The translations under genes were made by a program, and so were the position numbers. A DNA stretch of 5,822 nucleotides from Oscillospiraceae bacterium (GTDB lineage: Bacteria; Bacillota; Clostridia; Oscillospirales; Oscillospiraceae), in the NCBI GenBank assembly GCA_016295615.1, contig JAEDKW010000067.1, forward strand, positions 1 through 5,822, written 5' to 3'. Below the pieces are notes generated by a model. The model was not told where the DNA came from, searched no databases, and was given only the letters and a program-made list of their open reading frames with translations. Below, piece after piece: positions 1 through 4,806 of the stretch (position 1 is the first letter of the stretch; every line of letters begins with the position of its first letter).

Positions 1-68
1 GGGCAAACTTCGGGGGGCGTATCACCCTCGTGAACGTAACCGCAAACCGGGCAGATCCATTTTTTCAT
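1..68 (-). CDS. Rubredoxin-like N-terminal domain of a probable reverse rubrerythrin (5' end only)
   Basis: Only the first 22 codons are present; the gene runs off the left edge. The peptide begins MKKWICPVCGYVHEGD and reaches a third cysteine at residue 22. C6 and C9 form a CPVCGY knuckle, and C22-P opens the second one. The 12 residues between C9 and C22 match the short rubredoxin-like domain of rubrerythrins rather than a classical rubredoxin, which has a longer gap. In clostridial reverse rubrerythrins this domain is N-terminal and is followed by a diiron four-helix domain; together they reduce hydrogen peroxide in the cytoplasm with electrons from NADH-linked carriers. The start is an ATG with AGGAGG nine bases upstream (78-83). 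The gene lies 60 bp downstream of perR on the same strand, as expected for a PerR target. Without the rest of the gene, another rubredoxin-domain protein such as a flavin-reductase fusion remains possible. Confidence 0.72.
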   Translation of the reverse strand, partial: MKKWICPVCGYVHEGDTPPEVC

Positions 69-77
69 GTTGTCGTT

Positions 78-83
78 CCTCCT
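78..83 (-). promoter_or_regulatory. Ribosome binding site of the rubredoxin-domain gene
   Basis: A perfect AGGAGG lies nine bases before the ATG at 66-68. The AT-rich stretch between it and the perR stop (84-128) may carry a second promoter, but I found no -35/-10 pair with good spacing. Cotranscription with perR is the simpler reading. Confidence 0.75.
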
Positions 84-128
84 ATTTTTTTATAGTTTTA
101 CCATCTTTTATTTAAAGTAAACGCTTCG

Positions 129-536
129 TCAAACCGCCGCGTTTTCTTTCTTCCTTGTCTGCCGGCAGTCCCCGCAGAGACCGTGAAGCAGAAGCGTATA
201 GCCCGTCAGCTCGTAGCCGCCGGCATCCTGCGCAGCACTGAGAACATCCGTCGACTCCGGAAGCAACACATCGTCCACCCTGCCGCAGCCGTCACAGCAA
301 ACGTGAAAGTGGCGGTGCGTCTGATGGTCGTAGTGGTCCGCGCCGTTATTGACGGGGATGCGAAGCACGCTCCCCTTCTCCGCCATGCCGTTGAGAACGC
401 GATAGACCGTGGCGCGGCTGATCGTGGGACAGCGGCGGCGCACATGAGCGCAGACCTGCTCCGCCGTGGGGTGGTTGTGCAGCTCTTGGAGCGCCGTATA
501 GATCATATCCTTTTGTACTGTGCGCCGCTCTTTCAT
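129..536 (-). CDS. perR: Fur-family peroxide-responsive repressor PerR
   Basis: A 135-residue Fur-family metalloregulator that would repress peroxide-defence genes until its iron-loaded sensor site is oxidised by hydrogen peroxide. The N-terminal winged helix contains HPTAEQV (22-28) and the recognition segment SRATVYRVLNGM (40-51). Aligning by eye with Bacillus subtilis PerR at a constant offset of 15, every metal ligand is present: H22, D70, H76, H78 and D89 match the regulatory site H37, D85, H91, H93 and D104, while C81, C84, C121 and C124 match the structural zinc site. An aspartate at the D104 position, where Fur proteins usually carry glutamate, is the main reason for calling PerR rather than Fur. 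The protein lacks about 15 N-terminal residues relative to B. subtilis PerR, but the DNA-binding core is intact. Start is ATG after an AAGGAG site. It has its own promoter and a putative peroxidase gene downstream. Confidence 0.9.
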   Translation of the reverse strand: MKERRTVQKDMIYTALQELHNHPTAEQVCAHVRRRCPTISRATVYRVLNGMAEKGSVLRIPVNNGADHYDHQTHRHFHVCCDGCGRVDDVLLPESTDVLSAAQDAGGYELTGYTLLLHGLCGDCRQTRKKENAAV

Positions 537-562
537 GTGCTCTCCTTAACAAGATTAGTTCT

Positions 563-577
563 TAATTAGGATTATAT
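563..577 (-). promoter_or_regulatory. Candidate Per/Fur box over the perR -10 element
   Basis: Read on the plus strand, the 15 bases TAATTAGGATTATAT fit the 7-1-7 Per box consensus TTATAATnATTATAA at 10 of 14 informative positions; the right half-site matches at 6 of 7. The site covers the -10 hexamer, where a repressor would block RNA polymerase, which suits autoregulation by PerR. AT-rich promoter DNA often resembles such boxes by chance, so this is a candidate only. Confidence 0.4.
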
Positions 578-598
578 TCCATTTTTAGAGATTGTCAA
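571..598 (-). promoter_or_regulatory. Sigma-A type promoter of perR
   Basis: On the minus strand, TTGACA (593-598) and TATAAT (571-576) are both perfect consensus hexamers, separated by 16 bp. The -10 lies 34 bases upstream of the perR ATG, leaving a short leader that contains the AAGGAG ribosome binding site. A terminator immediately upstream separates this promoter from the ABC operon. Confidence 0.85.
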
Positions 599-617
599 TA
601 CCCTCTTTCAGAAATTC

Positions 618-650
618 AAAAAAAATTTCCGCGCAGAGACGCTGCCGCGG
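618..650 (-). terminator. Intrinsic terminator of the XRE/ABC operon
   Basis: On the minus strand, the arm CCGCG-G-CAG pairs with CTG-CGCGG around a CGTCT loop, giving eight base pairs with one bulged G. Three A and then eight T follow. It lies 38 bases past the permease stop codon and just before the perR promoter, so it closes the operon and insulates perR. Confidence 0.72.
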
Positions 651-688
651 CGGTGCGCTGCGCGTTGTCCCGTTAGGCGTTCTGTCCC

Positions 689-1189
689 TCAGGCGGACAA
701 CCCAAGCCATCCGAGCAGCACGCCGCCGAACACGACGAATGCCGCCGTCAGCAGCAGGAAGAAGATACGCCCCTTTTCCAGCCCGAATTTGAACAGCAGC
801 GGCAGCGACAGGGCGAGATAGACAAGCGCCGTCAGCGCCGTGACCGGCAGCATCGCCAGCAGCTCCGTGTGTCCTGTGAAAAACGCGGCAAGCGCCTGCA
901 CCGCCGCGCCGCAGGCAACGGCGATCGCGCCGAGCAGAAATTTGCTCACAACGAGGTCGCGCCGGCGCACCGGCATGGCGCGCGCATAGCGCTCCCATTT
1001 ACAGCGCTCATCGTAGCCGAGCGCGCTCGCCGGCAGCATCGCCAGCAGCAAAAGCGCAACGCTGCCGAGCATCGCGTTCCCGCCGGTCAGCGCGGGAACG
1101 AGCAGGTACACCGCGATGAGGATCAGCAGCACCTTGCTCTGCGCCCAGAGCTCATAAACATCCTTGAGCAGCAAGCCTTTGATCTTCAT
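689..1189 (-). CDS. ABC-2 type exporter permease, short form
   Basis: A 166-residue integral membrane protein, the transmembrane partner of the ATPase encoded just before it. It begins MKIKGLLLKDVYEL, typical of the ABC2_membrane_5 type of ABC-2 permease. I see about five hydrophobic helices, near 18-34, 40-57, 83-104, 109-130 and 141-163. Two family hallmarks are present: the cytoplasmic loop YDERCKWERYARAMPVRR (59-76) and LPLLFKFGLEKGR (129-141). Family members as I know them are usually a little over 200 residues with six helices, so this one ends early. Reading past the stop codon in frame, or in the frame that stays open to 585, gives polar sequence with no further helix, so a simple recent frameshift does not explain it. 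Its ATG overlaps the ATPase stop codon by 4 bp, implying translational coupling. The substrate is unknown. Confidence 0.82.
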   Translation of the reverse strand: MKIKGLLLKDVYELWAQSKVLLILIAVYLLVPALTGGNAMLGSVALLLLAMLPASALGYDERCKWERYARAMPVRRRDLVVSKFLLGAIAVACGAAVQALAAFFTGHTELLAMLPVTALTALVYLALSLPLLFKFGLEKGRIFFLLLTAAFVVFGGVLLGWLGLSA

Positions 1190-1908
1190 GCGTTTCTCTC
1201 CTTTCTGGTCCGGTCGAGGATGATCCCCTCGAGTGTTTCGCCCGGATGGGCTGCCAGCAGCGCATCCTTATCCTCGTTGAGTACAAGCTTCCCCCTGTGC
1301 AGGAACACCACGCGGTCGCAGAGCTTTTCAATGTCGCTGACAATGTGCGACGAGAGCAGGATCGCGTGCTGCCCGTCGGCGATGAAACGCGACAGCTCCC
1401 CGATCAGCTCGTCGCGCGCGAGCGGGTCGAGCCCGCCGGTCGCCTCGTCGAGCAGCAGCAGACGCGCCTTGTGCGAAAGCGCGACGGCGAGCGCCAGCTT
1501 CATCTTCATACCGCGTGAATACTCCTTGAAGGGCTTCGTCTCCGGCAGGTCATAGCGGCGCAGATGCTCGAAATACGCCGTGCTGTCCCAGTTTTTGTAG
1601 AGGCACTTTTCGATCCGGTCCACCTGCCGCGCGTTCACACCGTCAGGGAAGCAGGACTCGTCAAATACGACGCCGAGCTCCTCCTTGACGGCTTCAAAGC
1701 TCCCGCTGCCGTGTCCGAGCACCGTGACCTCGCCGCCGTCGCGCGCGAGAAGCCCGAGGATCAGCGAGATCGTCGTCGATTTGCCCGCGCCGTTCTCGCC
1801 GACGAGACCCAGCGCCGTGCCCATCGGGATCGTGAAGCTCACGTCCTGCAGGGCAAAATCGCCAAAGGACTTGGAAAGGTTCTTTACTTCCAATGCGTTC
1901 ATAACCAT
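1186..1908 (-). CDS. ABC transporter ATP-binding protein
   Basis: A 240-residue nucleotide-binding subunit that powers the permease encoded downstream. Visible motifs are Walker A GENGAGKST (37-45), an ABC signature in the variant form YSRGMKMKLALA (130-141), Walker B LLLLDE (150-155) with catalytic glutamate E155, the D-loop GLDP (159-162), and the switch histidine H188 in LLSSH. The Q-loop region reads GVVFDES (79-85) with no glutamine, a variation I associate with small exporters of the YtrB/YhcH kind. Length is normal for a stand-alone subunit. Two ATG codons compete for the start, at 1908 and 1902, with only a weak purine-rich AGAAAGAAGA upstream. Translation probably depends on coupling to the preceding gene, whose stop codon lies nine bases away. 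The gene ends in a 4-bp overlap with the permease. It could export a peptide, lipid or drug; the sequence does not decide. Confidence 0.93.
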   Translation of the reverse strand: MVMNALEVKNLSKSFGDFALQDVSFTIPMGTALGLVGENGAGKSTTISLILGLLARDGGEVTVLGHGSGSFEAVKEELGVVFDESCFPDGVNARQVDRIEKCLYKNWDSTAYFEHLRRYDLPETKPFKEYSRGMKMKLALAVALSHKARLLLLDEATGGLDPLARDELIGELSRFIADGQHAILLSSHIVSDIEKLCDRVVFLHRGKLVLNEDKDALLAAHPGETLEGIILDRTRKERNA

Positions 1909-1917
1909 TCTTCTTTC

Positions 1918-2340
1918 TCAATATTTCCGATGATAATACCAGTAGGCCGCGGTAAAAATAAGCGCCTGCGCACACGTCACCATACACAGCACGCGCCCGA
2001 CCAGCGGCTGGTCGAACACCAGTATCGCCAGCAGTCCCGCGGCGAGCTGCGCGTAGATGCAGGCAAAAAATGCCAGGCTGCGCGCCTTGTTGGCGATGTA
2101 GATCGTGCGCTCGTCCTTGAGCGACGCTTCATAGTCCGCCGCCTTTTCCGGATCGCGGCTGAGCCGGCTCAGGCGCAGCAGACGCACCGCGCCCACCGCA
2201 AAGATGCCGCAGCCAAGACCGTTGTAAAAATCGCCCATGCGCGCATCGCCGAGCGCCAGCCCCACGATGAACAGTGCCGCGCCGACCGCAAGGAACAAAA
2301 TGCCGAACTTTTTCTGCTCTTTCAGACCCATACTCTTCAT
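1918..2340 (-). CDS. Small four-helix membrane protein of the XRE/ABC operon
   Basis: A 140-residue protein with four predicted membrane helices, near 12-30, 38-55, 88-108 and 113-135, arranged as two hairpins joined by a charged cytoplasmic loop (56-87). That loop carries DERTIYIANKARS (76-88). A DER...I..KA motif before a helix is common in poorly characterised small membrane proteins encoded beside short XRE regulators (DUF2178-like), but I cannot assign the family firmly. The ATG overlaps the regulator's stop codon by 4 bp and has AGGAGGAAGAGG just upstream, inside the regulator gene. A second ATG three codons in could also serve. Possible roles, all inferred, are an accessory subunit of the ABC exporter, a membrane sensor for the regulator, or an immunity-like protein. 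No catalytic residues are evident. Confidence 0.72.
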   Translation of the reverse strand: MKSMGLKEQKKFGILFLAVGAALFIVGLALGDARMGDFYNGLGCGIFAVGAVRLLRLSRLSRDPEKAADYEASLKDERTIYIANKARSLAFFACIYAQLAAGLLAILVFDQPLVGRVLCMVTCAQALIFTAAYWYYHRKY

Positions 2341-2540
2341 GCCTCTTCCTCCTCAAAAATGAAAATGTCCTCAATACGCGCTTCAAAAAGCCGTGCGATG
2401 CTGTGCGCCAGCAGGATCGACGGGTTATATTTTCCGCTCTCGAGCGAAATAATCGTCTGGCGCGAGACGCCAAGCAAGCTTGCAAACTGCTGCTGCGTCA
2501 TGCCGCGCTCCTTACGCCTTTGTTCAATCAAATTTTTCAA
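2337..2540 (-). CDS. Short XRE-family transcriptional regulator
   Basis: A 67-residue DNA-binding protein that is almost entirely a Cro/CI-type helix-turn-helix domain. Helix 2 is TQQQFASLLG (15-24) and the recognition helix SRQTIISLESG (26-36); KYNPS (38-42) follows, and the acidic tail FIFEEEEA ends the protein. It closely resembles the 66-68 residue regulators of Bacillota that begin MKNxIxxLRxxxGxTQ. I chose the TTG at 2538-2540 as start because it yields that standard N-terminus and has GGAGGGGG upstream; starting at the TTG at 2556-2558 would place the ribosome binding site inside the coding sequence. It is the first gene of a four-gene operon. Two operator-like dyads flank its promoter, so it probably represses its own operon. 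It has no ligand-binding domain, so any signal must come from a partner, perhaps the adjacent membrane protein. Confidence 0.88.
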   Translation of the reverse strand: MKNLIEQRRKERGMTQQQFASLLGVSRQTIISLESGKYNPSILLAHSIARLFEARIEDIFIFEEEEA

Positions 2541-2548
2541 TCGGTCAG

Positions 2549-2556
2549 CCCCCTCC
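2549..2556 (-). promoter_or_regulatory. Ribosome binding site that decides the XRE regulator start
   Basis: GGAGGGGG lies 8 to 11 bases before the TTG at 2538-2540. It is the only good Shine-Dalgarno sequence here and supports TTG initiation at residue 1 of the 67-residue form. Confidence 0.7.
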
Positions 2557-2580
2557 AAAAGTCAAGCGCGCTTTACATTT
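2557..2580. promoter_or_regulatory. Operator-like dyad, promoter-proximal copy
   Basis: A 24-bp imperfect palindrome symmetric at 10 of 12 base pairs. Its centre CAAGCGCGCTTT runs outward to AAAAGT on the left and ACATTT on the right. It covers the expected transcription start of the XRE operon, a few bases past the -10 hexamer, and abuts the ribosome binding site. It shares GTCAAGC and TTTACATTTT with a second copy 47 bp away. A homodimeric XRE repressor bound here would block transcription. Confidence 0.6.
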
Positions 2581-2583
2581 TGC

Positions 2584-2612
2584 AGGATAGCACGCCCGCG
2601 CATAAATGTCAA
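2584..2612 (-). promoter_or_regulatory. Promoter of the XRE/ABC operon
   Basis: On the minus strand, TTGACA (2607-2612, perfect) and TATCCT (2584-2589, 4 of 6) are separated by an ideal 17 bp. The predicted transcription start is near 2577, about 37 bases upstream of the TTG start codon. The -35 lies within the distal dyad and the start point within the proximal dyad, the layout of a tightly repressed autoregulated promoter. Confidence 0.8.
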
Positions 2613-2627
2613 GCATCTTTTACATTT
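2604..2627. promoter_or_regulatory. Operator-like dyad, promoter-distal copy
   Basis: A second 24-bp dyad with perfect outer arms AAATGT and ACATTT and a looser centre. Across the 21-bp shared core (2608-2628 against 2561-2581) it matches the first copy at 17 positions, including GTCAAGC at one end and TTTACATTTT at the other. It overlaps the -35 hexamer of the XRE operon promoter and ends seven bases before the -35 of the divergent rpe promoter, so one bound protein could touch both. Confidence 0.58.
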
Positions 2628-2634
2628 TTTTGCG

Positions 2635-2663
2635 TTGATTTTGCCGCCGTCCTTTGCTACAAT
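2635..2663 (+). promoter_or_regulatory. Promoter of rpe-recR
   Basis: TTGATT (2635-2640, 4 of 6) and TACAAT (2658-2663, 5 of 6) are separated by exactly 17 bp, about 32 bases before the rpe ATG. It is back-to-back with the XRE operon promoter, with only 22 bp between the two -35 elements. Confidence 0.75.
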
Positions 2664-2682
2664 AGGGACAATCAGTTTTCTC

Positions 2683-2687
2683 GGAGG
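2683..2687 (+). promoter_or_regulatory. Ribosome binding site of rpe
   Basis: GGAGG lies seven bases before the ATG at 2695. It fixes the rpe start, although the reading frame stays open far upstream. Confidence 0.8.
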
Positions 2688-2694
2688 CATTAAA

Positions 2695-3339
2695 ATGATT
2701 AAAATCGCTCCTTCCATTTTATCTGCCGATTTTGCGTACCTCGGTCGTGACATTGAGGCGATCGCCACCGCTGACTACGTTCATTTTGACGTGATGGACG
2801 GCATCTTTGTGCCGAATCTCTCCATTGGCATCCCCGTGCTCCAGTCCGTCCGCAAAATGACGGCGCTCCCCATCGACGCGCATCTGATGATCGTGCAGCC
2901 GGTGCGCTATGTGGAGCAGTTCTGCGACGCGGGCGCCGATCTCGTGACCTGTCATGTGGAGGCGGACACGCCGGAGAATATCCATCTGGCGCTCGAAAAG
3001 ATCCACGCCAGGGGCAAGCGCGCGGGCGTCGTCGTCAAGCCGAACACGCGCGCAGAGGCGGTGCTGCCGTTCCTTGAGGCGTGCGACATCATTCTTGTGA
3101 TGACGGTCGAGCCGGGCTTCGGCGGTCAGAAATTCATGGCTGACATGATGCCCAAGGTCGCACAGATCCGCAGGTATATCGACGAGCGGAACCCCGCCTG
3201 CGAGCTGGAGGTCGACGGCGGCGTAGACGCCGTGACCAGTAAGACCTGCATCGCTTCCGGCGCCAACGTACTCGTCGCCGGCAGCGCGGTCTATCGCTCG
3301 GCGGACATTCCCGCGAAAATCAAGGAACTGCGAGGTTAA
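2695..3339 (+). CDS. rpe: Ribulose-phosphate 3-epimerase
   Basis: A 214-residue cytoplasmic TIM-barrel enzyme that interconverts D-ribulose 5-phosphate and D-xylulose 5-phosphate in the non-oxidative pentose phosphate pathway. It opens with the family signature KIAPSILSADF (3-13). Metal and catalytic residues are in place: H30 and D32 in VHFDVMDG, H63 in DAHLM, and D174 in EVDGG; D32 and D174 are the acid/base pair in characterised homologues. The glycine-rich loop VEPGFGGQKF (138-147) and the phosphate-binding GSAVY (196-200) are present. Length is normal for the family, about 210-230. The start is fixed by GGAGG seven bases upstream and by the conserved N-terminus. recR follows four bases later and is probably cotranscribed. 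Expression may be touched by the neighbouring XRE regulator, whose putative distal operator abuts the rpe promoter. Confidence 0.97.
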   Translation: MIKIAPSILSADFAYLGRDIEAIATADYVHFDVMDGIFVPNLSIGIPVLQSVRKMTALPIDAHLMIVQPVRYVEQFCDAGADLVTCHVEADTPENIHLALEKIHARGKRAGVVVKPNTRAEAVLPFLEACDIILVMTVEPGFGGQKFMADMMPKVAQIRRYIDERNPACELEVDGGVDAVTSKTCIASGANVLVAGSAVYRSADIPAKIKELRG

Positions 3340-3343
3340 GGTC

Positions 3344-3943
3344 ATGGAATACTTCCCTGCGGCACTGGAAAAGCTGGTCGAGCAGTTTGCCCGCCTCCCC
3401 GGCATCGGCGGCAAGAGCGCGCAGCGTCTTGCCTTTCATGTGCTCAGTCTTTCGGAGGAGGACGCCAAAGAATTTGCCGACGCCATCCTGGACGCCAAGC
3501 GCACGGTCACCTGCTGCCCCATCTGCCGCAATCTGACAGACGGCGGCGTGTGCTCCATCTGTGCGTCGAACAAGCGCGACGCGTCGGTCATCTGTGTGGT
3601 TGCCGACCCGCGCGACGTGGTCGCGATCGAGCGCGCCCGCGAGTTCAGCGGCCGCTATCACGTGCTCCACGGCGTGATCTCGCCGATGAACCACGTCGGA
3701 CCCGACGACCTTGAGATCAAGCCGCTTGTCGAGCGCGTGAGCCGCGGCGGCGTGGAGGAGGTCATCATGGCGACCAATCCCGACACCGAGGGCGAGGCGA
3801 CCGCCATGTACATCGCGCGGCTGCTGCGTCCGTTCGGCGTGCGCGTCACGCGCCTTGCCTACGGCATCCCCGTGGGCGGGCACCTGGAATTTGCCGACGA
3901 TGCGACGCTCATGCGCGCGCTTGAGGGCAGACGGGACATCTGA
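3344..3943 (+). CDS. recR: Recombination mediator protein RecR
   Basis: A 199-residue protein that with RecO (and RecF) loads RecA onto SSB-coated single-stranded DNA at gaps. The domains are complete and in the usual order: a helix-hairpin-helix LPGIGGKSAQRLAFH (18-32); a four-cysteine zinc finger with C58/C61 and C70/C73 followed by RD (78-79); and a Toprim domain starting SVICVVADPRDVVAIE (81-96), running through LHGVISPMNHVGPDDL (108-123) and ATNPDTEGEATA (143-154); then the C-terminal YGIPVGG (173-179). Length matches the family standard of about 198-200. The start is four bases past the rpe stop. A GAGG (3332-3335) in the last codons of rpe serves as ribosome binding site, so the two genes are probably translationally linked. 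recR usually follows dnaX and ybaB; here it follows rpe instead. Confidence 0.97.
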   Translation: MEYFPAALEKLVEQFARLPGIGGKSAQRLAFHVLSLSEEDAKEFADAILDAKRTVTCCPICRNLTDGGVCSICASNKRDASVICVVADPRDVVAIERAREFSGRYHVLHGVISPMNHVGPDDLEIKPLVERVSRGGVEEVIMATNPDTEGEATAMYIARLLRPFGVRVTRLAYGIPVGGHLEFADDATLMRALEGRRDI

Positions 3944-3958
3944 TACGGCAAAAAGTAA

Positions 3959-3996
3959 AACTCCGCAGACGTTTTAACCGTCTGCGGAGTTCTTTT
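3959..3996. terminator. Bidirectional intrinsic terminator between recR and the VanW-family gene
   Basis: Perfect 13-bp arms, AACTCCGCAGACG (3959-3971) and CGTCTGCGGAGTT (3979-3991), enclose a seven-base loop. A CTTTT tail follows on the plus strand; on the minus strand the tail reads TTTTACTTTTT. It begins 15 bases after the recR stop and ends transcription from both converging units. The minus-strand gene's stop codon lies in the loop. Confidence 0.92.
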
Positions 3997-4792
3997 CAAG
4001 ATATGGCGAATACATCATGATCGCGTCGTTTGTGACGATCAGCTTCTCCTCCAGCAGTTGCCCGTCCATATCGAAACACTGCTGATACAGCTCGTTGTGC
4101 CGCGTGTAGCCGCCCCAGTATTCGCCCCGCATCTCGTGATTGCGTTCGATGACTGCATAGCGCTCTGTCGGCGCCTTACTCACACGCCACTCACCGTACA
4201 GTTCCTCCTCACCCACGCGGACGCAGAGCTGATAGGTGTTTTCCGTATCGTTGCGGATCATCAGGTCACCGTGCGGATAAAAGCAGGTCGCACCGCTGCC
4301 GAACGGCTGTGTCCGGTCGCTGTCGGGAAACACATCGTAGCCGTGGCGGTGCCGCTCCGTGACGGTCAGCGGCGTGTGGAGCGTCATCCAGAAGATCAGG
4401 TTTGAGAGCTGACACAGCCCGCCGCCCACTCCCGCGCAGAAGCCACCGTTGGAGAGTATCATACCGTCCACATAGCCCTTGCGCTTTGTCGGTTTGCCGA
4501 TTAAATACCAATAGCTGAATACTTCACCCGAGCGGAGCAGGAGCCCGTCGAGTCTCGCAGCTGCGATACGCAGGTTGATAATCTTATTTTCCTGCATCCA
4601 CATATCCACATCCTTGAGCTTGCGGCGCAGCAGGGTATGATGTGAAGCAGCGCAGCAGGGCAATCTTTCCTCTGTACGCTCGCGGGCAAAGTGAGTGCGC
4701 ATTATGGACCATCTGAGCTTTCTCAGCGTCCCGTAATAGGCCGTGCCAAGCCGCAGGCGCAGCGGCGAACGCTTGATTGGCTCTCTTTCCAT
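3974..4792 (-). CDS. VanW-family protein
   Basis: A 272-residue protein carrying the VanW domain, named after an accessory gene in vanB-type glycopeptide resistance clusters whose biochemical role is still unknown. The conserved core is clear: GYVDGMILSNGGF (106-118), then AGVGGGLCQLSNLIFW (120-135), then ERHRHGYDVFPD (146-157) and PFGSGATCFYPHGDL (163-177). C127, H148, H150 and D153 are the most likely functional residues by conservation. There is no signal peptide or membrane helix, so it is probably cytoplasmic. Start: the frame stays open to 4882, but the ATG at 4790-4792 gives the family-like start MEREPIKRSPLRLRLGTAYYG and has an AGGGGGGG stretch six bases upstream. An ATG at 4814-4816 is an alternative. 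No van ligase, dehydrogenase or dipeptidase gene is nearby, so resistance should not be inferred. The last five codons and stop lie in the terminator hairpin. Confidence 0.9.
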   Translation of the reverse strand: MEREPIKRSPLRLRLGTAYYGTLRKLRWSIMRTHFARERTEERLPCCAASHHTLLRRKLKDVDMWMQENKIINLRIAAARLDGLLLRSGEVFSYWYLIGKPTKRKGYVDGMILSNGGFCAGVGGGLCQLSNLIFWMTLHTPLTVTERHRHGYDVFPDSDRTQPFGSGATCFYPHGDLMIRNDTENTYQLCVRVGEEELYGEWRVSKAPTERYAVIERNHEMRGEYWGGYTRHNELYQQCFDMDGQLLEEKLIVTNDAIMMYSPYLEKNSADG

Positions 4793-4798
4793 GTGTGT

Positions 4799-4806
4799 CC
4801 CCCCCT
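4799..4806 (-). promoter_or_regulatory. G-rich ribosome binding site of the VanW-family gene
   Basis: Seven consecutive G preceded by A on the minus strand lie six bases before the ATG at 4790-4792. They can pair with the anti-Shine-Dalgarno sequence by G-C and G-U pairs. A cleaner GGAGG lies further upstream (about 4810-4814), but its spacing of some 17 bases is too long for this ATG. I found no well-spaced promoter in 4807-4946: a TTGACA at 4905-4910 has no -10 at the right distance. Confidence 0.5.

Noticed and set aside
585..998. Alternative minus-strand frame as a frameshifted C-terminus of the permease
   Set aside because: Its end past the permease stop is polar and basic with no membrane helix, so it does not restore a missing segment.
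869..1555. 228-codon plus-strand open frame over the permease and ATPase genes
   Set aside because: Antisense shadow across two real genes, with no ribosome binding site or recognisable domain.
2541..2558. Upstream TTG start for the XRE regulator
   Set aside because: It would put the only good ribosome binding site inside the gene and add six residues not typical of this regulator class.
2557..2628. CRISPR or attachment-site repeat
   Set aside because: Only two imperfect copies occur, and they are positioned exactly over promoter elements; operator sites explain them better.
1564..2694. Long plus-strand open frame running into rpe from upstream
   Set aside because: It is antisense to the ABC operon, crosses the divergent promoters, and reads as low-complexity arginine/alanine-rich sequence. 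rpe has its own GGAGG and a conserved N-terminus at 2695.
2719..3414. 231-codon minus-strand open frame over rpe
   Set aside because: A GC-rich shadow of rpe with no domain-like sequence; the plus-strand frame encodes a complete conserved enzyme.
3320..3883. 187-codon minus-strand open frame over recR
   Set aside because: Composition is rich in H, R, A and D, as expected from the complement of recR codons; recR is unmistakable on the other strand.
3974..4792. Glycopeptide resistance determinant
   Set aside because: Stand-alone VanW-domain genes are common in clostridia; no vanH, ligase, vanX or VanRS-type genes are present in the window.
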